DNA from: Lepidodermella squamata
Taxonomy: Eukaryota > Gastrotricha
Length of the DNA: 64,000 nt
NCBI GenBank assembly: GCA_047495785.1
Contig: JBLDXI010000032.1
Coordinates: 4,092,001-4,156,000, forward strand
Reading direction: 5' to 3'
How positions within the stretch are numbered: the first letter of the stretch is position 1; each line of letters opens with the position of its first letter. The position numbers were made by a program, and so were the translations under genes. Positions 14,355 through 25,376 of this stretch are shown piece by piece. The notes beneath the pieces were generated by a model that was not told where the DNA came from, did not search any database, and saw only the letters and a program-made list of their open reading frames with translations.

Positions 14355-15794
14355 TTACCGGAAAGAAGAGTAAAATTTGCGACCACATTCACTTTCCCCA
14401 ACTTTGAAACCATGGCTCCCCAAATTGTCAGCTATTTTAATGCCGAACTCTTCGGATAAGCTCGTGTCAAGAACTGCCGCTCCTTTTCGGAAATAGTCTC
14501 TGTACGAATTATCCACGTAAGGAATTCTGTAATGAACGAGGCGGCCTTCTGTGGTGGGCGAGATCAACCGCTCAGGCCCGCCGTTTGAAATATCGTGAAC
14601 GTAGACGTAGTCAACATTATCGACCCTAACGATCATTTTGTGACGGCCAGACCTGTGAAAATTCGCTGCTCTCCACCGTAAAGTGGCAATTCGTGAGAAA
14701 TACCGTTCATTTTCGTAGTTGCACTTAGAGCTGGGGTGAAATCCATAAAACCAACTTTTGAACATCAGCCCACCTATATTAGGCTGGATTCTAAAGGATT
14801 CGGTCAGAAGCTGCGATAAATTGGGCATTGACGAATTGTTGTACAGCTGAATAAATTCGTCTACATCGATGAAGGCAATCCATTCAGCACGGCCTTTAAA
14901 GCGATGTAGACAGTCGTTTTGTGAGGCGTGTTGGACGAATTTTCCCTTCATCGTTACCGGCGCGTCGAAGAAAAACGGAGCCAAAGTCACAATTTTCAAT
15001 TTCGACACGTAAACATCCAATAATCGATCGTATTTTTCAGTAGAATTTTCGTTCACGTAAATAACGATATGTTCAATGCCAATCAATGAATGATATTCAA
15101 TCCATTCTGGAATTCGATCGATATGATCATCAGCTACCAGGGTGCAGGCAACCAGCTGATATTTCGGCTTTGGAAGTTCGAGATCGCACACCAACTGATT
15201 TAGGCCCAACGAATACGACGGATGACTTTCTGATATCAAATTCACCCGGTCAAAGTTGTTTCCCATGTGATCTAGTTTGCACTTTAGCACAATCGTCCAC
15301 AAAAAAGAATCGGCTGTTCCAGTTCGATCAACAACAGTTAAACAAATTCGCCTTGAATTATTGATCTCAATGCGCCATTTCGCTGCATCCAGCCACTCCG
15401 TGTAGTTTTTCAGTTGGAAAATGTCGCTCAATTCCGGAGAGTCCGATTTTGCGTAATCAGGGTCGATGCTTTGCGCCAATAAAATGACGTATAAAAAGCG
15501 TTCACCACTCCGGTCGATTTTTGTGAAAAAGCTTGCTGGTAGCGGCATTCCAAGACCGGCTAGGTAAGATTTCGCATGATTGAACTCGATGTTGAATTTC
15601 TGCCTACAACTTTTGAAATCTTCCCTGACTTCTTCGTTAGCGATAACATCGACTTCGTCCGGGCCAAACTGAGTTGGGACATTTGCTTTGACTCGAACGA
15701 TTAACACCTGTGTAACGTAGATAATTTGATAGCACCAGGCTACAGCGAGAAAGCTCGATAAAACCGACGCTGCGATTTTGAATGACAAATTCAT
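14355..15794 (-). CDS. GT92 family glycosyltransferase
   Basis: 479 aa, one exon. A signal anchor at residues 5-33 makes it a type II membrane protein, presumably Golgi. The GT92 (formerly DUF23) domain runs from about 200 to 440: LVACTLVADDHIDRIPEW at 214-231, IYVNENS at 245-251, the DXD-type motif DVDEF at 310-314, GGLMFKSWFYGF, and the HKMIVRVDNV ... EGRLVHYR region. Characterised GT92 members include C. elegans GALT-1, a galactosyltransferase acting on core fucose of N-glycans; the donor and acceptor here are unknown. All motif residues are intact. It is the 3'-most gene of the array. Confidence 0.93.
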   Translation of the reverse strand: MNLSFKIAASVLSSFLAVAWCYQIIYVTQVLIVRVKANVPTQFGPDEVDVIANEEVREDFKSCRQKFNIEFNHAKSYLAGLGMPLPASFFTKIDRSGERFLYVILLAQSIDPDYAKSDSPELSDIFQLKNYTEWLDAAKWRIEINNSRRICLTVVDRTGTADSFLWTIVLKCKLDHMGNNFDRVNLISESHPSYSLGLNQLVCDLELPKPKYQLVACTLVADDHIDRIPEWIEYHSLIGIEHIVIYVNENSTEKYDRLLDVYVSKLKIVTLAPFFFDAPVTMKGKFVQHASQNDCLHRFKGRAEWIAFIDVDEFIQLYNNSSMPNLSQLLTESFRIQPNIGGLMFKSWFYGFHPSSKCNYENERYFSRIATLRWRAANFHRSGRHKMIVRVDNVDYVYVHDISNGGPERLISPTTEGRLVHYRIPYVDNSYRDYFRKGAAVLDTSLSEEFGIKIADNLGSHGFKVGESECGRKFYSSFR

Positions 15795-16140
15795 TCCGAA
15801 AATCCTACTATATCGACATCATGCGCTGTCGACCATAAGAATACAGAGTAATGGAAGAGGATCTCAATAGCGATGGCGAACGTGTTTGGAATATACGCCA
15901 CGCGCCGTAAATTTGTCATTGAAACTAGCACACTGTAAATAATTGTAATAATTGAGCAGCCCCCCTTTCACCAAATGTTCACCAAAAGAGGGACAGAAGT
16001 TCCCATGAAAGGAGAAATGAGCTAGCATTCCGGAATGAAATTTAAAGTGACCGAAAAATCCCGTCACGTTCAAGGTTTCATATTATTTTCGAAGAAAAAC
16101 GCTCGGGATATCACAATTTATTTTCGACAGTTATCCAAAT
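15795..16140. other. Intergenic spacer
   Basis: Between two array genes. No coding signal, RNA or repeat was recognised on either strand. It must contain the 3' end of the upstream gene and the promoter or acceptor of the downstream one. Confidence 0.4.
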
Positions 16141-18036
16141 CTAACATGGATTATTCGTCTCAGAATTACGAAAATTTTGAATCCACTCGAAAGTCAAAGC
16201 AGAGTCGTGAAGACGAACAAGTGAAATATCGCATAATGCATCAGAAGAATGGTCATAGTAATGATATCCGGTAGCCTGCGTCCTAGCTTTCCGACCCAGC
16301 CATATACCAGCCATCGTGTAGTTATGCGAAATTCTGTAAACATCATTCTCTAAGCTGACGACTTCCATCTGCTCGATCGTTGATTCCCCGCTGCAATCAG
16401 CGACGTAAACCAGCGAATACTTGGTCTCATCGCCGATGATCGCTAAATTGTACCAGCGATTCGGCTCAATCGCTCGCTTAAGCGCCACCTCAGCATCAGT
16501 TCGAATCGTTTCAACTTCCTCAACAGCAAGCGCCAACTTCCGGCCATCTAACGTGACGAGATTTACCACGAAATGCACGTCGATAGGCTGTTCTATGGAG
16601 ATCATAGTCATTCGATTGCCAACAGGGCTGATTTCGGGTAGTCGCAACCAAAAGGTCAACGTGAAGTGCCGTAGCGAAGATTCTGGCAACATAGGCAGGT
16701 AGATATGGTCATTCCGAAAGGCGAAATGTTTAGGATTGGCTGTTGCGTTTGGGTTCATAAGGTCGAAGCTGTTCAACGGGCAAGAAATGCCATGCATCCG
16801 ATTTCCCGATGTATCTGGCACCTTCGGTAAGACGCTCGAGTTCAAATTCTGAAGGTCCCATTTGCCGATGAGGCCTTTCACCCGCTTTTCGGCGTCTTCT
16901 AGCTTGATCAGCTCACAATCTTTGCGCTTTTCATCCGTCCACTGGCCGGCGCCATCTTCATCTGCGACTAAATCGCGAATTCGGCAAAACAAACTCGAGT
17001 CGATTGACCAGATTTTATGCGCGTCCCAATTTCGAAGCAGCAAATGGGTATTGGTCTCCCACAAATGGGTGGCTAGATTCGACTCGTAGCCGTAAGTTCG
17101 ATGATAAAATGCAATTTTATCGCCCCTGTAGTCGTACATCGGCCAGGCTAGGGCGGTTTGGTTCATTATGAAGAGTTCGTTAGGAAATTGTTTCGACAAC
17201 CGCCCGGGGGTTTTGCAGCAGTGGAAATTCCATTCAACACCGTCGAACGATCGATAAGTATCGTACCACCGCCTTAAAAACGTCGACGTATTCTTCGCGA
17301 CAGTGAACGACATGAGCAGAACGTTTACTACAGCTATTCACAAAAGATAAATCGAATCATCGAGGAATAAAAAAATCAACTTACGATCTTCAAGCGGCAG
17401 GACCAAATCGTATTGCAAGAGATCGTCAAGTGGTTTTAGGACGAACATGTCTAGGTCTACGAAAATGCCGCCATATTTCATAAGAGTTTGCAGGCGGAAA
17501 ACATCAGAGCGATGCGCGAAATGATTCACCGGTTTGCCGAAAACTTGCGAGGGCAATTCTTCGATTTTATCCAATTTATCAATGTACTTTTGCGCCTTGT
17601 CAAACCAAACTCCAACCGGTTTGTAGTAGTAATGAAAGATTATCTCGTCTGGGTTAGCGTTGATTTTTGCCGCTTTAACGGCCAGGTATTGATAGAACAG
17701 GAATTGAAGCGGGCTAGTCGCCCCATCCGAGCTGAGACCAGCGACAAAATGAACGATTTTAGGCGCGTCGTTACTTGATTTTTTCCTAACAGGCGGGTCC
17801 TGCTGCAGTAATTCTTCAATGTCATCATTAGTTTTTATCGATTCTTTAGATGTTAGATCTTCGATTGAATCATCGCTCGCGTTAGCCTGAACTGGCTGAT
17901 ATCTTATTTCGGTGATATTATTCGACGGAGATGCGTATAGCTGATAGAGGAAAATTAGAGACGCGACTACAAGAACGAGAGCAACACCTGCATAGATGGA
18001 TCTACGAAGGCCGAGTTGATAGTTGTAGAATTTCAT
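16141..18036 (-). CDS. Gly_transf_sug (DXD) transferase fused to LamG-like domain
   Basis: Exons 17385-18036 and 16141-17333 (intron 51 bases, phase 1) give 614 aa. The ATG at 18036 precedes a transmembrane anchor at residues 13-33. The transferase domain (about 93-320) has the sugar-binding region KIVHFVAGLSSDG, FAHRSDVFRLQTL and the DLD metal site at 194-196, then continues past the intron to THLWET. A linker with IDSSLFCRIRDLVADE and RKDC leads to a laminin-G/concanavalin-like jelly roll (about 380-600) containing GNRMHG, HIYLPMLPE, and GIWLGRKAR. This domain order is shared by six genes in the window. Known relatives with only the first domain use nucleotide sugars; the acceptor is unknown. 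Confidence 0.9.
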
Positions 18037-18458
18037 TCTTTTGTGAAGGTGGATGAACAATTACTTGGATAATTATTACATTTATAATTAATTAAATATG
18101 AGAACTTACTTTAATTTGGATAATTATTTGAAGTAAAAGTGGACGGTGTTGCAACAGGGGTTGGCGCCATCGAAGTTTTATGCGGCTTTAATTTAGAGAT
18201 TCGCTTCATATAACTCATACTGTGGCCTTTTTTCATTCATTTACCTGTTGAATGCGAATTGAAGTTGTAAATTATAAAGTGTTTACAGCGCTGTTTTCTC
18301 TGAATGTATTGAGTTCGTAAAAGCGAATGTCTTTTCAGCATCAGATGAAAGAATTTCATTGAAAAAATGGCTATCAAAAATCGTAATTCTCCGAAACCTC
18401 CAAACCCGAGTTTTTTCATTGAAAAGATCTTCACATGTTTATTTTGAAAAATCGAAAT
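18037..18458. other. Intergenic spacer
   Basis: A/T-rich. A 65-codon minus-strand frame lies here but has low-complexity content (repeated FSMK) and no homology I recognise. Nothing else seen. Confidence 0.4.
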
Positions 18459-20032
18459 TCAGCAATTTTCAAGAGCTTCTAACTGAAAGCCACGTGACTG
18501 AAGCCGTTTTAAAATCTGCGTCCCGAATGTAGAGGCCATGCTAGTGTCAAGAACTAATTCACCGGATTCCTGCTGCTCGTAAAACTCGGTCAGATAAGGC
18601 AGTCGGTAATGAACCAAGCGGGCCTCAGTTTCCGCCCTTGCCCAGTGTTGATGCTCACCTGCTGCTGCCGTGACGTCATGAACAGAAAAATAATCCGCGT
18701 TATCTACCCGAACGATGATCTTATGCCGACCGAGGGTGACCGGGTGTGGGGACGACCATCGCATTGAAATAATTCTCGAATAATTTCGCATCTGCTCGCA
18801 GGCATTATTTCGAAGTTGAAATCCGAAAAACCAACTGTAAAAAGCGACCCCGCTCAATTTAGGGTTCACTGATAAATGCTTGTCTAAAAATTCGAGAAGA
18901 GTCGAAAATTCATCCCGAGATATCGAGTCGCCGTGAATAAGGTCATTGATCCAGTTAAAGGCCCTGAAAATAAGGCTACTTCGCTTTAATGAGTCGAGCC
19001 AACTATTGCTCGGCGGTAATTGCGGGAAGAGTTGAAAAAATTCATCGACATCGAAAAATCCCAACCAATCAGCGCGGCCTGGAAAAATTAAAGTAAAAAA
19101 TCACAGTGATTTAAGAATTTATTTATACCTTTTAGCCGGTGCAGGCAATCCATTTGTGAGGCTTGTTGTGCAAATTTTCCGCGACTGTATGTTGGCACGT
19201 CGAAGAAAAATGTCGCGACAACAGCCACTTTTTGCTGTTCAATATAAAATTGCAGCCATTTACGGTAATACTCATCTGACTCTTCATTGACGTAGATTAG
19301 GAAGAAATCGAATCCGATCATCAAATGGTATTCAATCCATTCCGGTATCCGATAAAAATGGTCATCGGCAACCAGGGTGCATGCAGCAAGGCGGTAACGT
19401 GGTTTAGGAAACGGAAATTGACACGCTAACAAATTGCGGCCAATGTCATTAAAATCAGGTCGTTTCAGCGAGGTCAAGTTAAAGCGATGGCTGGCTTGAC
19501 CTAAATCGTAATTTTGATTTAATTCGCATTCGAGGGCAATAGTCCAGCCGTGATTGTCTCCGCCGTCGTTTTTACCAACCGCTTGACAGCTGTTATTTCC
19601 ACCATTCACCCTCCAATCGGCATCCAACCATTTCAAGTAGACGCTGCGAGGAAAGGCGTAAAGTTTTGTCGTATAAATGCTTGTCGGATCGATCACTACG
19701 AATTCAGTCATAAGGATGACAACCAGTACAACTCGGCCATTACGCTGCGTTATGAATAAGCTGCCTGGAATAGGTACTGCCGGGTAGACTAAGTACGGCT
19801 TCACTACATCGAACTCTTCGTCGAAAGCTTTCCTGCATTTCACAAAATTTTCCGGCAAATGATGCTGGCTGTTGATACCAGCTGGTAAACGGCTGTTTTC
19901 CGCCCATTCAACGGCCTGTTCGATTGGTTTTGCGATATAGACGCTGTAGTAACCCAATGAAATTAGGGTGACTATCGCGACAAGGGCTAAAAATGCGCCA
20001 ATTATTCGAGGTAAACGCGGTAGACGAGCCAT
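18459..20032 (-). CDS. GT92 family glycosyltransferase, two exons
   Basis: Exons 19129-20032 and 18459-19078 (50-base intron) give 507 aa. A signal anchor lies at residues 9-33. LAACTLVADDHFYRIPEW starts near 216, and the intron splits LKG/RADWLGFF just before the DVDEF motif at 311-315. After DVDEF there is an insertion of about 35 residues (LIHGDSISRDEF region) before the GVAFYSWFFGF block. The HKIIVRVDNADYFSVHD and ARLVHYRLPY motifs are intact. It is the only GT92 gene here whose coding region has an intron. Confidence 0.92.
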
Positions 20033-20390
20033 AATATTCGGCTAGGTTCAGCCGTGCCATTTTTTGATGCATCGTGCGCATAGCTCCATCTTATTATAGC
20101 TGCTATTCACACATATGTTTCGCCTTGAACTTTTCACTATTGACGCACCGTCTGATGCCGGCTGCGTGGTGAAAGGTGCAAACATTGAGAGAGGACCCAC
20201 TAAATATGTGCCAGCAGCAGCGTAGAGATGTGCTTGTTTATTACAATTTTTGTTTGTTTTTAAGCTGCACCTACTAAGCAGCATCCCGCCTCTTCTCATT
20301 TGATTAATCATATAAGGCTGATGGAATTTTAAAAACATTTTTTATTAGTAGAAAAATTAAGGTAAGCGATAGAAAATTCAGGGCTGTACT
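20033..20390. other. Intergenic spacer
   Basis: Separates the GT92 gene from the ion-channel gene. A 96-codon minus-strand ATG frame (20048-20338) is present but looks like chance: no signal peptide, no family, and no splice support. Nothing else recognised. Confidence 0.35.
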
Positions 20391-21701
20391 TTACAAGTCT
20401 TTGAAGAATTGGCGATCTGGATCATTTGTTTGAATAACAGCCAGGGTGACGAAATTCAGCAGAATAATGAAAAGCCCCGATAGAATCATCGCAATGATGT
20501 CGAGCATTCGACATCTGCGGATAGAAAACGACCGCGTTTCAGCGCCTCGTTTCCAGAAGGCATCAGCCACTCGTTGCGAACAGCATCGAAAACGCGATTT
20601 ATTGAAGGTAAATGTCACCAGTTCGTGCGCTCTTTTATTGGTCGAATTCGCGTAGCAGCAAATGCCAGCCGAATACACCGTGCAGACCATGGAGAAGAAC
20701 GTTTGAGCTATAATGTAATTCGTCATCAAAATGCTCTGAGAAGTATTAGGGACGGAGCCCAACACTTGAGCTTGGACGACAGTGAATGCCAGTAAGACAG
20801 TTACCGCAAAAGTGCTTCTCTCAGCTTCTTCGGGTGGCAACAAAAGGCTGAAAACTTGGAGAGTGATTAGAATAAAACACGGCGCCATCAAATTGACGAG
20901 ATAGTAGTAGGCCTTGCGGCGCAATGAGATGTAGAACGTGACCTCGTTGTATGACACTGCGCCTATGCCTTGCACAACGATTTCGTGGCGATGTCCAATA
21001 ATTTTCCAATCGCCGTTATCAGGCATGACAAGTCCGGTGAATTGGCTGAAATTCGCCTTCGATACTGTAACAAATCGAGTCGCTGATGTCATTAATATCG
21101 TGAACTACGAAAGAAAAATAATTTGCACTATTTTTGTTATGTTTTCAATGTTTACCTGGCATTCCTGTCTGTCAAAAGGAAACATTGCCAGGTCAAGGTC
21201 GCAAAAGCTGGTAAATAGTCCATACATTGTGAGTTGGAAAAGGCCAATTCCAGGAAATACAATCATAGCCCCTGTCATTTTTTCAGTCAGTCCGACGTTT
21301 TCCTTCGAATTTCGATGTATTAAACTCGGCCGCCAAAATGTGCTGACCTCCGAGAAAATCACCGAATCGCGTGGAGCGTTGAGACTAGCTGCGACTTGGG
21401 CTACACACGGTACCGTCCAGTCGATTTCCAGCCCTCCTGCAATGGTAATCGTCTCGTCTGGGTCATTTATGTCGATAAAACGGTCCATGATAAATGTAAT
21501 CTTGGTGTCTGTCGCGATACCTTCGTCCTCTTGCGGCGAGGCTATGTCTCGATTGACGTGGCATCGCGCGAATATTTCCCGCCTCAGAACAACGGATGGG
21601 TAAACAGTCGGTATTACGTAATCGCTCGAATTCGATGTTGTTTGAGTGAAAACTGGCACGATGAGCGCCTGTATTAAACCTGCTATAATTGCTGATTTCA
21701 T
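20391..21701 (-). CDS. Cys-loop ligand-gated ion channel, nAChR-like non-alpha type
   Basis: Exons 21156-21701 and 20391-21104 (51-base intron right after the Cys loop) give 419 aa. ATG 21701 opens a signal peptide (MKSAIIAGLIQALIVPVFT); an in-frame ATG at 21728 is the alternative. The extracellular domain has a 13-residue Cys loop, C-DLDLAMFPFDRQE-C. The M1 proline (NLMAPCFILI), M2 (ERSTFAVTVLLAFTVVQ) and a short M3-M4 loop follow, ending in M4. Glu at M2 -1' and lack of the anion-channel PAR motif predict cation selectivity. Loop C has no vicinal cysteine pair, so it is non-alpha-like. The ligand may not be acetylcholine. It is embedded in the glycosyltransferase array on the same strand. 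Confidence 0.9.
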
Positions 21702-21918
21702 TTTAACCGAAAAACAATTGAATAGCATAGAAAATTCTAGGTGCGAATGGTTTTTGTTGCATCGACCGAACTTTTTTTGCACTTTCGACGTGAAGCCAAC
21801 TCATCGCGAAGCCTCTAGGGGCTTGAATGTTGATGATGATTCAGCGCTTTCCCAGGTCTAATGGCAACCAATGTGAAAATAATTTTTGCGCCGCATAATG
21901 AGCCTACCAATTAATTAT

Positions 21919-23785
21919 TTAAAAATCACATTTATTTTCGGTATTTTCAATTGCTGACGATAAATCACTAGGTTCTAGAATCTCGTCGTAGAGCCTCAGT
22001 TTGGCCATATCACAGTGCGCATCGAAATCGTGGTCCAAACTGGTCACCTTGTTAGCTTGAATCGAAGGACGACCCAGCCAAATACCAGCCAAGGGTCCCT
22101 GTACTAACTGATCACCTAGCAATCGCATGCTAAGATATGTGCTGTAGTTCAACCGTTCAGATGTGGAACAAGTTGAAATCACCATAAGCTGGAAATCGCT
22201 GCCACTTCCAACAATCGCCAAAGAATACCATTGGTTGATGTCAAGAGGTTTATCAAGGCTACCTTCCAGTAGAATTTCTCTGGTTAAAGCATTCTGAACG
22301 GCTAACCAGAGAAATCCATCCTTCAAGTTCAAATTCAACGAAATTCGTTTGATTAAAGACAGATCGATGGAAACGATGGTCGAGGAAATCCCGCGCGATT
22401 CTTCGGCAATTCTAAGCCAGAGAATAAGGGTGAAACTGCCGACAGAAGATTCAGGAAGCATTGGCAGGTAAATATGATCGCCACGAAATCGGAAAAATCT
22501 GGAACTTTTTACCGCCTCGTCGTAAACTAGATCAAAGCCGTTATAAGGGCTAATCATGCCGTGCATTCGATTCCGTGACGAATCAGGTATTTTCGGCAGA
22601 ATCGATGAGTTCAAGTTCTGCAGTTCCCATTTCCCAATGACACCATTAACGCGATATGCTGCGCCTTCGAGTGTGATAATTTCACAATTTTTTCGCGTCT
22701 CTTCGTCCCAAACGCCAGCGCCGTCTTCACCGGCCACCAAGTCTCGAATTTTGCAGAATAAACTCGAGTCGATGGACCAAATTTTGTGAGGAGTCCAGTT
22801 ACGAAGTATAGTCCGCGAATTAGTCTCCCAAAGATGGGTCACGTAATTAGGCGCGTAGTCATAATTTCGGTCGAGAAAAGCTTTCCGAATGCCGATGTAA
22901 TCCCACATCGGCCAAGCGACTTCGTGCTTCTCGAGGATTTTTATACGCTTCGGGTAAACTTTGGCTAGAATCGCCGGAACTCGACAGCAGTGGAAATTCC
23001 ACCATTCACCGTTGAAAGTTCGGTAAGAATTGAGCCATTGTTGCAAGAAAAAGGCGCCTTTTTTAGCTACCGTGAATGACATGAGTAGAACTCCTTTCCT
23101 ACCTGAGGAAAATACGAGTAATAACTGCGGTTTCAGTTTCCGAAATTAACCTTCCATTCCGAGGACAACTTCATGTTTCAGCAAGCTGTCGAGTGGTTTC
23201 AGCACGAACATGTCAAGGTCGACGAATATCCCACCTTGTTCCAGCAGAGTTTTAAGGCGGAAAACGTCGGAGCGGTGGGCAAATTCTTCGACAGGGTTAC
23301 CGAAAATTTCGACGGGCAGCTCGTCGATTTTGCGCAGTTCATCCACGTATTTCAGCGAACTTTCAAACCACTTTCCGACTGGTTTGTAGAAATAGTGGAA
23401 GATTATTTTATCCGGCTTGGCGTTGAGCTTGGTCGACTTGATGGCCAAATATTGATAGAACTGAAACTCGATGGGGTTGCGGGCGCCATCGGAACTCAAA
23501 CCAGCGACAAAATGGGCAATTTTCGGCGCATCTTTTCTCGTAAGATTGTAGTCTCGCGGCTCGCGGCTCAAACTTTCAGCTGGAATAACATTCCCCTGAA
23601 AACGTTGAGAATCTAAACCATATCGAAAAAATGAATCACAATTTTACCGTGTGTTTATATTTTTTGAGGTTTGTTGCCTTCTCTTGCTGATTATCGAATA
23701 GTGAAGTCTGGTGAAGAACCACAAGTACCAATATTGATGCCACGAGTATTGCCGCTTTCCTTAGCGAAAAAATCATGTAACGCAT
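21919..23785 (-). CDS. Gly_transf_sug (DXD) transferase fused to LamG-like domain, three exons
   Basis: Exons 23648-23785, 23151-23595 and 21919-23102 give 588 aa. Anchor helix at residues 7-25 in the short first exon. IAHFVAGLSSDGA starts near 72; the DLD metal site is at 172-174 in GGIFVDLDMFVLKP. The second intron (48 bases, phase 1) is at the position shared by all six members. Then MSFTVAKKGAFFLQQW, THLWETN, the linker IDSSLFCKIRDLVAGE, and a LamG-like jelly roll ending GIWLGRPS. The extra 5' intron is unique to this copy. Its ATG is only 36 bases downstream of the stop of the neighbouring GT92 gene, with a splice acceptor (TTTTTTATTTTAG) two bases before it. Confidence 0.9.
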
Positions 23786-23821
23786 CTCTAAAATAAAAAA
23801 TGACTAATACAGCTAATGTGT

Positions 23822-25252
23822 TCATTCAAGGTTGATAACATTATAGCCATGGGAATTTAATCGATCTACAACACTTTTCCCGTATTGGTGGGAAAATGTT
23901 TCATCCTCGACCAGGCTGTGATTTTTCAGTTCCATTTTATACCGATACCTATAAGGCAATCGGTAATGAATTAGCCGACCTTCATTCTCGACATCAACCG
24001 TCACGCTTGGCCCGCCATTAGTAATACCATGCACCGAGTAGTAAGCAACATTGTCCAGACGGATGATTGACTTGTGGCGAATAGGCGTTTTCGGGCAGTA
24101 AGACATTCTCCAGGTCATTTCATTTATCCTTGAAATCATTGCGCCTTGATTATCAAGTTTCGGTATCTTCTCAGGGCCGAAACCGAAAAACCAGTTTTTG
24201 AATATTAACCCCCCGATATTGGGCTGATTTTCGAGAAATTCAGTCATTGAATCGTGGTGGTAGAGTTGGAAGAATTCGTCGACGTCGAAGATGCCCATCC
24301 ACTCGGCTCTGCCTTTCATCCGGTAGATGCAGTCGTGTTCAGTTGCGAATTGCGTGAATAGCCCCGGCATCGTGACTGGGGCGTTGAAGTGGAACGAAGC
24401 CACCGCGGCGATCTTCAACTGATGCACATAGACGGAGAGATATTCTTCAAACTTTCGAGACGAATTTTCATTTACGTAGATTAGGAAAAATTCGAAGCCG
24501 ATTAAGAGGTGGTACTCGATCCATTCCGGAATTCGATCCAGGTGGTCATCAGCGACCTGGGTGCACGCAACTAGGCGGTAGCGAGGTTCGGGAAGTTCGA
24601 GATGACAAGGTAAAAGGTTCGAACCATACTGATTGAAATGGGGATCACTGGGCGATCTCAGGTTCACTCGCAGATAATTACTCTTGGCAACCCGATGAAT
24701 GGCTGGGTCTTGAGTTTCGGCGCCCAGCTGGCACCGAAGTACCATCGACCATTGATGAGAATCCCCAATCGAAGAATTCAGTCCTTTAAGAACTTGGCAG
24801 GTTACACCTGGTTGGAGAAATTCTGATTCGATGAGCCAGGTTGAGTTGTTCAGCCAATAATTGTAGACATGGCTAGGGAATCGCGAATGCTTAAACAAAC
24901 CCTTGGCGATTTCTTCTGGCTTCAAGCGTTTATCTTGACTGTCGAGAATTTCGCAGATGAAGACGACGTAGATGACCAGCAGCGAGTTCTCGACCTTGAA
25001 AAACAGGCTAGCCGGCATAGGGATGGGTGGATTAGAAAAATACGACTGCCGAGCGTTGAATTCTTCATTGAAAACCCGCCGACATTCAGAAAAGGATCTA
25101 TCTGGTATGGCAACCGCCTTAGGCTCGAGCGACTTCTTGACATGGAGTGGCTGATCTTGTAGTAGCGATAAGGTGATGATGTTGGTACCAACGATGAAAA
25201 TCGTGGTTGCTGTTAAGAACCTTCGAATTCGACCCGAACAAAATCTGTTCAT
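23822..25252 (-). CDS. GT92 family glycosyltransferase
   Basis: 476 aa, one exon, ATG 25252. Signal anchor at residues 11-31. LVACTQVADDHLDRIPEW starts near 227; IYVNENS follows, then DVDEF at 323-327, GGLIFKNWFFGFGP, HKSIIRLDNVAYYSVHG and GRLIHYRLPY. All GT92 landmarks and the two conserved cysteines (VAC and HDC) are present. Predicted Golgi type II enzyme of unknown specificity. It is directly followed by a transferase-LamG gene 36 bases away, the tightest spacing in the array. Confidence 0.93.
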   Translation of the reverse strand: MNRFCSGRIRRFLTATTIFIVGTNIITLSLLQDQPLHVKKSLEPKAVAIPDRSFSECRRVFNEEFNARQSYFSNPPIPMPASLFFKVENSLLVIYVVFICEILDSQDKRLKPEEIAKGLFKHSRFPSHVYNYWLNNSTWLIESEFLQPGVTCQVLKGLNSSIGDSHQWSMVLRCQLGAETQDPAIHRVAKSNYLRVNLRSPSDPHFNQYGSNLLPCHLELPEPRYRLVACTQVADDHLDRIPEWIEYHLLIGFEFFLIYVNENSSRKFEEYLSVYVHQLKIAAVASFHFNAPVTMPGLFTQFATEHDCIYRMKGRAEWMGIFDVDEFFQLYHHDSMTEFLENQPNIGGLIFKNWFFGFGPEKIPKLDNQGAMISRINEMTWRMSYCPKTPIRHKSIIRLDNVAYYSVHGITNGGPSVTVDVENEGRLIHYRLPYRYRYKMELKNHSLVEDETFSHQYGKSVVDRLNSHGYNVINLE

Positions 25253-25376
25253 TTTGATCGATAAAACTTCAAACTATTTTTTACGTGGCTGGTCAATTTT
25301 TTTCTCCGATTCATAAAACAATAGCGTAAATAAAAAATTCTTTTATTTTTCAACAAATTGACTAGAAAAACGATGG

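Noticed and set aside
20048-20338. 96-codon minus-strand ATG frame between a GT92 gene and the ion channel
   Set aside because: Composition and lack of any motif look like chance; no splice link to either neighbour.
20938-21603. 221-codon plus-strand frame
   Set aside because: Antisense to the Cys-loop channel exons and runs across its intron.
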